Assembly (NCBI GenBank): GCA_903859795.1
Contig: CAIOOC010000473.1
Span: forward strand, 1-26,138
Direction: 5' to 3'
DNA from: an uncultured Bacteroidia bacterium
GTDB lineage: Bacteria > Bacteroidota > Bacteroidia > Bacteroidales > Prolixibacteraceae
Length of the DNA: 26,138 nucleotides
Numbering within the stretch: position 1 is the stretch's first letter; each line of letters starts with the position of its first letter. The position numbers and the translations under genes are program-made. Shown here piece by piece: positions 7,399-13,480 of the stretch. Under the pieces are notes generated by a model, which did not search any database, had not been told where the DNA came from, and saw only the letters and a list, made by a program, of their open reading frames with translations.

Positions 7399-8634
7399 TT
7401 ATTCAATATTATATTCTTTAATTTTCCGGTAAAGGGTTCTTTCGGAAATTCCCAGTTCGTGAGCCGCCAGTTTACGTTTCCCATTGTGTTTGTTGAGTGA
7501 TTTTCTGATCATCTCAATCTCTTTATCTTCAAGAGAGAGTGACTCCTCGAAAAACTCTTCTGTATCCTGAATATCTTCATGTTTCGAACTTTTGAGAATG
7601 ACAGAAGTTGGATACGCAGACTGCGAAGAGGCAAAATCGACTTCAGAGTCGCGGCACAACTTTCTGATTAATTGGTCATTATCATCATGTATTTTAGTTC
7701 CAGCGTTCTCAGGCATCAATTCGTGAACCAATTTTTTCAAATCGGTCATATCCTTTTTCATATCGAAAAGGATCTTATACAAAATTTCACGCTCACTGCT
7801 GAAGGTCTTTTCATCAAGCATCTTATCATAGAGAGCCGGTAATATTTCAACATGATCGGCTGGCAAATAATGAATCAGATCAACAGCGGTAATCTCGCGC
7901 GAAAGTTCGATAATAGAGATTTGTTCTGTGATATTCTTCAACTGTCGCACATTCCCGGGCCACCGGTAATTTAACATTACCTGCTGAGCCTCATCCGTAA
8001 GCCTGATTGGTGGCATTTTGTACTTCTCGGCAAAATCTGAAGCGAACTTTCGAAAGAGCAGCAATACATCTTCTGAGCGTTCCCTAAGTGGTACCACCTT
8101 AATCGGGACCGTATTCAGCCGATAATAAAGGTCTTCGCGAAACTGCCCTTCCCGTATGGCTTTGGTAAGCTCTACATTGGTGGCTGCAATAACCCTTACA
8201 TTGGTTTTTTGAACTTGTGAAGAACCAACCCTGATAAATTCTCCTGACTCCAGAACCCTTAATAATCTCACCTGAGTTGAAACAGGAAGTTCACCTATTT
8301 CATCCAGAAACAGTGTTCCTCCGTCTACCATTTCAAAATACCCCTTCCGGTCAGTTAAAGCACCGGTAAAGGAGCCTTTTTCGTGCCCAAATAATTCGGA
8401 ATCGATCGTCCCTTCAGGTATTGCACCGCAGTTGATTGCAATAAATTTTGCATGCTTACGATGAGAAAAATTATGAATTATCTGGGGGAAAGACTCCTTC
8501 CCGACACCACTCTCTCCACTGATCAAAACCGACAAATCGGTTGGAGCTACTTGAATGGCAACTTCAATGGCCCTGTTTAATTCGGGGGCATTCCCGATAA
8601 TTCCAAACCGTTGTTTTATCTCCTGAATATCCAT
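7399..8634 (-). CDS. Sigma-54-dependent transcriptional activator without receiver domain
   Basis: AAA+ enhancer-binding protein that remodels sigma-54 RNA polymerase. The 411-aa protein starts almost directly with the AAA+ module: Walker A GESGVGKE (residues 40-47), the sigma-54 contact loop as GSFTGA (87-92; the usual form is GAFTGA) and Walker B GGTLFLDE (105-112). RLLRVLESGEFIRVGSS and the sensor region WPGNVRQLKN follow. A Fis-type helix-turn-helix closes the protein (LAAHELGISERTLYRKIKEY). No N-terminal receiver, PAS or GAF domain is present, so the input is unknown; regulation by a partner protein or constitutive activity are both possible. The linker at about 265-370 is long and variable. 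It is the first gene of the lptE-TPR-secG operon. No -24/-12 promoter was found nearby, so its targets may be elsewhere. Confidence 0.93.
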   Translation of the reverse strand: MDIQEIKQRFGIIGNAPELNRAIEVAIQVAPTDLSVLISGESGVGKESFPQIIHNFSHRKHAKFIAINCGAIPEGTIDSELFGHEKGSFTGALTDRKGYFEMVDGGTLFLDEIGELPVSTQVRLLRVLESGEFIRVGSSQVQKTNVRVIAATNVELTKAIREGQFREDLYYRLNTVPIKVVPLRERSEDVLLLFRKFASDFAEKYKMPPIRLTDEAQQVMLNYRWPGNVRQLKNITEQISIIELSREITAVDLIHYLPADHVEILPALYDKMLDEKTFSSEREILYKILFDMKKDMTDLKKLVHELMPENAGTKIHDDNDQLIRKLCRDSEVDFASSQSAYPTSVILKSSKHEDIQDTEEFFEESLSLEDKEIEMIRKSLNKHNGKRKLAAHELGISERTLYRKIKEYNIE

Positions 8635-8660
8635 CCTGACTCGTACAAAATTTTGGAATA

Positions 8661-8668
8661 CAAATTTA
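8661..8668 (-). promoter_or_regulatory. -7 box of the sigma-54 regulator operon
   Basis: On the minus strand this reads TAAATTTG, a perfect TAnnTTTG. It lies 26 nt upstream of the regulator ATG (8632-8634). No matching -33 TTG at the usual spacing was seen, which lowers confidence. Confidence 0.35.
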
Positions 8669-8721
8669 CAATTAATCCCGAAATAATCCTGATTTATCTT
8701 TACCCGATTGGTCCAATGTGG

Positions 8722-8739
8722 ACAATTCGTCAGAATTGT
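8722..8739. promoter_or_regulatory. Perfect 7-4-7 palindrome in divergent regulator/kdsB region
   Basis: ACAATTCGTCAGAATTGT is a perfect inverted repeat with 7-bp arms and a 4-bp spacer. It lies roughly midway between the two divergent -7 boxes (8661-8668 and 8784-8791). The size and symmetry suit an operator for a dimeric regulator, possibly autoregulation. The binding protein is unknown, and it could also be a chance A/T-rich hairpin. Confidence 0.4.
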
Positions 8740-8783
8740 TTAAAATTTACGCCAAATTGACTACCTTGAATCGATCAATCTGC

Positions 8784-8791
8784 TACTTTTG
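8784..8791 (+). promoter_or_regulatory. -7 box of kdsB
   Basis: TACTTTTG is a perfect TAnnTTTG 22 nt before the kdsB ATG, so the leader would be about 16 nt. The nearest TTG upstream (8766-8768) is at a short spacing of 15 nt. The next one (8757-8759) is at 24 nt. Confidence 0.4.
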
Positions 8792-8813
8792 AAAAAAATT
8801 ATAAATTCTTAGC

Positions 8814-9578
8814 ATGAACTTTATTGGAATAATTCCTTCGCGCTACCAATCAACCCGTTTCCCGGGAAAATCGTTGGCTGATATTTGTGGTAAAACGATG
8901 ATACAAAGGGTCTATGAACAGGCTCAAAAAGCTATGGATGAGGTTTGGGTGGCTACCGATGACGAGCGTATTGTTAGCGCAGTAACAGGGTTTGGCGGAA
9001 ATGTTGTGATGACCTCTTCCAATCACAGGAGCGGAACGGACCGGTGCGCAGAAGCTGCGATGAAAGTGGCCCGGTTAACCGGGAAAAGTTATGATGTTGT
9101 TGTAAATATCCAGGGTGATGAACCATTTATGCAGCCCCACGAGATTGAACTGATCAGGGAATGCTTCACCGGGTCTGAGAATACAGCAATTGCTACATTA
9201 ATTCAGCCAATACTTAAAAACGAAGATATCTTTAAACCGGTGATGGTTAAGGTCGTGCTGGATAAAGATTCAAATGCGATCTTTTTCAGCCGCGCTCCAA
9301 TTCCCCATATATTTGGGGTTGATGAATCAAAGTGGCTGGAGAACTATCCATTCTACGGTCATGTTGGTCTCTATGCCTATCGCTTTTCAACCTTACAGGA
9401 ACTGGCGAAACTCTCTGAGGTACTGGTCGAAAAAGTGGAATCACTTGAGCAGTTACGATGGCTTGAGAATGGCTATAAAATTAAAACTAACATAACTAAC
9501 TCCGATAATTTTGGAATCGACACTCCTGAAGATCTGGCGAAGGTGCTTGCAGAGGGGATTGATAAGTATTACAGGTAG
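8814..9578 (+). CDS. kdsB: 3-deoxy-manno-octulosonate cytidylyltransferase
   Basis: Cytoplasmic enzyme that activates Kdo with CTP to CMP-Kdo for the lipopolysaccharide core. The 254 aa match the family length. The nucleotide-binding N-terminus IIPSRYQSTRFPGKSLADI, the AAMKVARLTGKSYDVVVNIQGDEPFM block, the FFSRAPIPH motif and the C-terminal FGIDTPEDLAKV are all present. The ATG at 8814 is the only sensible start and is preceded by a -7 box. It is divergent from the operon that carries lptE, so two LPS-related functions share one intergenic region. The last 10 nt overlap the end of the reconstructed DUF4160/DUF2442 remnant on the other strand. Confidence 0.97.
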   Translation: MNFIGIIPSRYQSTRFPGKSLADICGKTMIQRVYEQAQKAMDEVWVATDDERIVSAVTGFGGNVVMTSSNHRSGTDRCAEAAMKVARLTGKSYDVVVNIQGDEPFMQPHEIELIRECFTGSENTAIATLIQPILKNEDIFKPVMVKVVLDKDSNAIFFSRAPIPHIFGVDESKWLENYPFYGHVGLYAYRFSTLQELAKLSEVLVEKVESLEQLRWLENGYKIKTNITNSDNFGIDTPEDLAKVLAEGIDKYYR

Positions 9579-9897
9579 TTTTTTTGGTTCGGTACAATAG
9601 AACCATTGAGCAGATAATAACTCCAATGTTCTCATCGATACTTTCCCAGAATGCAAAAGGACAACGCAGAATGTAATCTTCTCTGATTGCATTATCGGCA
9701 TTTTCAAGCTTTGGTATCCAGGCTAATGGAATAATAATGCGGTTATCAGAAAGTCTGACTGAAATAATTTGATCATCTGCCTTTAGCCAAAATTTACATT
9801 CTTTTCGGCCATTAACCCCATGAATATGCGACGGTTCATAACAATCATAACTGGTAATGAAGAAAATAACAGAACCTATTTTTAAGACTGCAGGCAT
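9569..9897 (-). pseudogene. Decayed DUF4160-DUF2442 chimera, frameshifted
   Basis: The frame from ATG at 9897 begins like a DUF4160 protein (MPAVLKIGSVIFFITSY, then EPSHIHGVNGRKECKFWL, residues 1-38). It passes directly into a DUF2442-like segment (IISVRLSDNRIIIPLAWIPKL, then FWESIDENIGV, about residues 43-92). The second half of DUF4160 and the beginning of DUF2442 are missing, as if an in-frame deletion joined two neighbouring genes. Near 9617-9618 the DUF2442 frame is lost. A one-base shift there restores a family-like end (YLLNGSIVPNQKNYL, stop at 9569-9571). Without the shift the frame runs on to 9496 through sequence antisense to kdsB. DUF4160/DUF2442 pairs are small toxin-antitoxin-like or accessory genes of uncertain function. 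A sequencing error instead of a real frameshift cannot be excluded. Confidence 0.6.
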
Positions 9898-9983
9898 TTT
9901 TATTATAAGTTTAATTGAAAGTTGAACCTTAAGTTTCGGTTCTTACTAAATTAAATAAAGACCGGAAAATCGAGATACTTTGC

Positions 9984-9991
9984 TAAATTTG
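9984..9991 (+). promoter_or_regulatory. -7 box of the branching enzyme gene
   Basis: TAAATTTG is a perfect TAnnTTTG 29 nt before ATG 10021. Its last base is the first base of the GTG (9991) that opens the longest frame, which argues that translation starts at the downstream ATG. No -33 TTG at standard spacing was seen. Confidence 0.4.
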
Positions 9992-10020
9992 TGAATCAGC
10001 AGCATCTAAAAACTTTGAAT

Positions 10021-12033
10021 ATGGAAACTCCCGAAATTGTTAAAAATGATCCTTACCTCGCACCTTTCAAGGCTGATTTCCTCCGTTGGAATGAGAAATT
10101 AAAGATCAAGGAGGAGGAAATTCTGGATGGAAAATCACTCGTTGAGTTTGCATCAGGCCATCTCTTTTTTGGCCTTTTCAAAGTTGACTCAGGTTGGATT
10201 ATCCGTGAATGGGCACCTAACGCAACAGACATCTATCTTACAGGATCCTTTAACGACTGGCATGAGAGGTCGGATTTCAGGTTTACGCATATTGCGAACG
10301 GATGCTGGGAATTGCACCTGTCAGAAAACCGGATAGCCCATGGTGACCTCTACGCTTTATCTGTCTATTGGAATGGAGGACAAGGGAAAAGGATTCCCGC
10401 CTGGACCCGAAGAGCTGTCCAGGATGATCATACAAAAATATTTAATGCACAGGTTTGGTCCCCCGAGTTAAAATACAACTGGCAAAACAGCGGATTTATG
10501 CGTCAGCAAGAAGCCCCGATAATTTATGAGGCACATATAGGGATGAGCGGCGAAGAACCGAGAGTACATACATTTAATGAATTCAGGACTGATATACTTC
10601 CCAGGATCAAAGCGGGCGGATATAACACCGTCCAGTTTATGGCCATTCCCGAACATCCGTATTACGGAAGCTTCGGCTACCACGTTTCAAGTTTTTTTGC
10701 AGCCTCCTCGCGTTTTGGAACTCCCGAAGAGCTAAAACAGCTTATTGATGAGGCTCATGGAATCGGCATTTCAGTCATTATGGATATTGTCCATTCGCAT
10801 GCTGTTAAAAATGTTGTTGAAGGATTGGGAAGTTATGACGGAACCCGCTACCAGTTTTTCCATGACGGAAGCAGGGGAGAACATCCTGCCTGGGACTCTT
10901 ATTGTTTTAATTATAATAAAAACGAAGTTCTCCATTTTCTCCTTTCGAACATCAGGTTCTGGCTCGAAGAGTATAAATTCGACGGATTTCGGTTTGATGG
11001 AGTTACAAGCATGCTCTATTTCGATCATGGTTTGGGTAAAGCGTTCACAAATTATGGAGATTATTTCACCCCCAATATAGATGATGAGGCTATTGTTTAC
11101 TTCAAATTAGCCAATAAGCTTATCCATGTGCTGAATCCGCGCGCCCTTTCAATTGCAGAGGATATGAGTGGTTTGCCGGGTTTAGCAGCGCCGCTATCTT
11201 CAGGCGGTCTGGGTTTTGATTATCGGATGTCGATGGGTGTACCCGATTATTGGATAAAACTGATCAAAGAGTATAAGGATGAAGAGTGGAATGTCGGACA
11301 AATCTTTCATGAGCTTACAAGCCACAGGGCTGACGAAAAAGTAGTAAGCTATGCCGAAAGTCACGACCAGGCCATGGTTGGTGATAAAACGATTATTTTC
11401 AGACTTTTGGATAAGGAAATGTATTTCAGTATGCGTAAAGATCAGCCTAATCTGGCTGTTGATCGTGGAATCGCATTGCATAAAATGATACGTTTAGCGA
11501 CACTGAGCTGTGCAGGGGGTGCCTATCTCAATTTTATGGGAAATGAATTTGGTCATCCTGAATGGATCGATTTCCCACGCGAGGGAAATGGATGGTCGTA
11601 CCAGCATGCCCGGCGCATCTGGAGCATTGCTGAAAATCCGGAACTTAGGTTTCACTGGTTGCTCGATTTTGACCGTGATATGATCAACCTGATTAAGGAT
11701 GAAAGACTTCTCGAGGAGCCTTATATCCAATGGATTACTGATAATCCTGTCGACCAGGTTCTTGCTTATAAAAGAAAAGATCTCATATTTATTTTTAATT
11801 TTAACCCTTACAAATCTTTCGAAGGGTACGGGATACAAATTGAACCTTGCAAACTCAGTATTCTCCTCCAGACAGACGCCCATGTTTACGGGGGATTTAA
11901 CAGAATCGATGACAGAATGATCTATTATTCGATTCCTGAGGGAGGACTGGGTTCAACGCATTACCTTAAAATTTATCTTCCTGCCAGAACTGCAATTGTA
12001 TTAAAAAAACAGCCTTATAAGAGTGTTCGTTAA
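10021..12033 (+). CDS. glgB: 1,4-alpha-glucan (glycogen) branching enzyme, eukaryote-like GH13_8 type
   Basis: Cytoplasmic enzyme that makes alpha-1,6 branches in glycogen. It is 670 aa from ATG 10021 (METPEIVKNDPYLAPFKADF). The N-terminal CBM48 domain (about residues 48-145, with REWAPNATDIYLTGSFNDW) is followed by the GH13 barrel: VIMDIVHSHAVKN (region I), DGFRFDGVTSM with nucleophile Asp326 (region II), LSIAEDMSG with acid/base Glu380 (region III) and YAESHDQ with Asp449 (region IV). An all-beta C-terminal domain ends near residue 670. Length and motif wording resemble the eukaryotic/Bacteroidota branch and not the 730-aa E. coli type. Translation is coupled to the next gene through an overlapping TAATG. 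No other glycogen gene is in the window. Confidence 0.95.
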   Translation: METPEIVKNDPYLAPFKADFLRWNEKLKIKEEEILDGKSLVEFASGHLFFGLFKVDSGWIIREWAPNATDIYLTGSFNDWHERSDFRFTHIANGCWELHLSENRIAHGDLYALSVYWNGGQGKRIPAWTRRAVQDDHTKIFNAQVWSPELKYNWQNSGFMRQQEAPIIYEAHIGMSGEEPRVHTFNEFRTDILPRIKAGGYNTVQFMAIPEHPYYGSFGYHVSSFFAASSRFGTPEELKQLIDEAHGIGISVIMDIVHSHAVKNVVEGLGSYDGTRYQFFHDGSRGEHPAWDSYCFNYNKNEVLHFLLSNIRFWLEEYKFDGFRFDGVTSMLYFDHGLGKAFTNYGDYFTPNIDDEAIVYFKLANKLIHVLNPRALSIAEDMSGLPGLAAPLSSGGLGFDYRMSMGVPDYWIKLIKEYKDEEWNVGQIFHELTSHRADEKVVSYAESHDQAMVGDKTIIFRLLDKEMYFSMRKDQPNLAVDRGIALHKMIRLATLSCAGGAYLNFMGNEFGHPEWIDFPREGNGWSYQHARRIWSIAENPELRFHWLLDFDRDMINLIKDERLLEEPYIQWITDNPVDQVLAYKRKDLIFIFNFNPYKSFEGYGIQIEPCKLSILLQTDAHVYGGFNRIDDRMIYYSIPEGGLGSTHYLKIYLPARTAIVLKKQPYKSVR

Positions 12034-12956
12034 TGAAAATATTTACGATTGGCGAAACAACCTACGACATTTTATTTCGTAATGGTCAGCCGGTTAGCGG
12101 GTGCAGCGGAGGAAGTGCCTATAATTCTGCTGTCTCCCTTGGGAGGTGTGGTTTACCCGTAAGCTTGATAACCACCTTTGGAAATGATAAGATCGGCGAT
12201 TTTTCAATGAGCTTTCTCAAAGCCAACGGAGTAAACTGCGACCTGATTAAACGTTTTGAAGGGAGATCGCGGGTAGCGCTGGCATTTTTCGATTGCAACG
12301 AGAATGCCGATTATTCATTTTATCCCGCCTCTGAAGATGTAGTTCCTTCATATCCGATGCCTGATATGAAGGATGTCATCTTGCTTGGCTCCTCTTTTGC
12401 TCTGAGGGATAACGGGAGAGAGGAACTTCTCCGCTTTTTGAAAGAAGCACAAAAAGCTGGATGTACTGTAATTTACGATCCAAACGCAAGGCAATGCGTC
12501 AACGACAAACCTGACATCCTCCGGAAAATCATCGAAAATATATCACTGGCTTCGATTGTCAAAGGTTCTGACCAGGATTTCATTAATATCTTTGGAATTG
12601 AAAAAGCTAAAAATGCCTTTTCAAAAATCTGCGAATCCGGGAACCGTATCCTTGTTTACACCAGAGGAGCTGCGGGATCAGAACTTATTACCTCAGATAT
12701 GCATCTTAAAATAGCGGGCAAAAAAACTCAGGTAGTAAGCACTATCGGCGCCGGTGACAATTTTTCAGCCGGCATCATTTACGGATTGTATCAACAACTA
12801 AGTTCCATTACGACAAATAAAGTTTTAACTTCTGATCATTGGGCAGAGATTATGAACTTTGGAACGCATTTCGCTTCAGCTGTTTGTGGCTCATCTGATA
12901 ACTATATCCCTGAAGTGATTGCCAAATTGCTGAAATCAGACAACGTCCACGAGTAA
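12033..12956 (+). CDS. PfkB-family carbohydrate kinase (fructokinase-like)
   Basis: Cytoplasmic ribokinase-fold sugar kinase of 307 aa. The N-terminal beta-lid and GGSAYNSAVSLGRCGLPVSLITTFGNDKIGDF (residues 26-57) fit PfkB signature 1. STIGAGDNFSAGIIYGL (about 236-252) is signature 2, with catalytic Asp242 and the anion-hole GAGD. The substrate cannot be read with confidence; fructose or another hexose is plausible. The ATG overlaps the branching-enzyme stop (TAATG, 12031-12035), so the two are co-translated and probably act in the same storage-sugar metabolism. No obvious terminator follows in the 96 nt before the CDGSH gene. Confidence 0.88.
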   Translation: MKIFTIGETTYDILFRNGQPVSGCSGGSAYNSAVSLGRCGLPVSLITTFGNDKIGDFSMSFLKANGVNCDLIKRFEGRSRVALAFFDCNENADYSFYPASEDVVPSYPMPDMKDVILLGSSFALRDNGREELLRFLKEAQKAGCTVIYDPNARQCVNDKPDILRKIIENISLASIVKGSDQDFINIFGIEKAKNAFSKICESGNRILVYTRGAAGSELITSDMHLKIAGKKTQVVSTIGAGDNFSAGIIYGLYQQLSSITTNKVLTSDHWAEIMNFGTHFASAVCGSSDNYIPEVIAKLLKSDNVHE

Positions 12957-13052
12957 TTAAAGATTGAAGAAATGAAAGAGTGAAATCAATTATTCATTCA
13001 CAAATTTAGCTTATATTTAGATTTTAATTCACGAAGTGTTAATATTAGTATC

Positions 13053-13247
13053 ATGAAGAAAAACGAGGAAAAAACAAGTGTTCTGTTTCTTGAAAACGGC
13101 CCGATTCAGGTGACTGGCGTAGTTAAAATTTCTGGACAGTATGGTGAAAAAGAGACAAAAGATCCCATATACCTTTGCCGATGTGGAGGATCAAAAAACA
13201 AACCTTATTGCGATGGGTCGCATCGCGCGAACGGATTTAAAGGTTAA
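13053..13247 (+). CDS. CDGSH iron-sulfur domain protein
   Basis: Short 64-aa soluble protein binding a [2Fe-2S] cluster of the mitoNEET type. The signature CRCGGSKNKPYCDGSH gives ligands Cys42, Cys44, Cys53 and His57. The preceding strand region (PIQVTGVVKISGQYG) is normal for single-domain bacterial members. No membrane anchor is present. Such proteins are proposed to handle electrons or clusters; no specific partner is evident here. It is a single gene with about 96 nt upstream and a hairpin terminator 24 nt downstream. Confidence 0.93.
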   Translation: MKKNEEKTSVLFLENGPIQVTGVVKISGQYGEKETKDPIYLCRCGGSKNKPYCDGSHRANGFKG

Positions 13248-13270
13248 ACCAACAGTTACATTTTTTACAA

Positions 13271-13303
13271 ATTCCGGGAATAATCAGCGATGATTCCCGG
13301 AAT
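13271..13303 (+). terminator. Rho-independent terminator after CDGSH gene
   Basis: The inverted repeat ATTCCGGGAAT (13271-13281) / ATTCCCGGAAT (13293-13303) is followed by TTTATTT. The A/T-rich 5' flank would allow some activity on minus-strand transcripts as well. Confidence 0.8.
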
Positions 13304-13480
13304 TTTATTTGATATATTAGCATATTTGCAGTAAAGATTCCACTTAATAGACTAAAATAAGGTATGCAAATATATGATTATCAGAAGAATAAAATCTGGA
13401 ATCTGCGATTCGTTGAGTTTCTTCCCGGTTGTGGCTATTATTGGACCACATTCTAAAACCATACTGATTTTATTAATTTT

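Noticed and set aside
9453..9707. 84-codon minus-strand frame over the kdsB 3' end
   Set aside because: It is an alternate frame of the DUF2442 remnant and kdsB antisense. Its text matches no family, while the neighbouring frame does.
11494..11883. 129-codon minus-strand frame inside the branching enzyme gene
   Set aside because: Shadow frame over conserved GH13 sequence; no family match.
13364..13456. 30-codon frame MQIYDYQKNKIWNLRFVEFL... between the CDGSH terminator and the radical SAM gene
   Set aside because: Too short, no recognised family and no promoter box. The text is mildly protein-like but cannot be supported as a gene. The rest of this 177-nt spacer shows nothing else.
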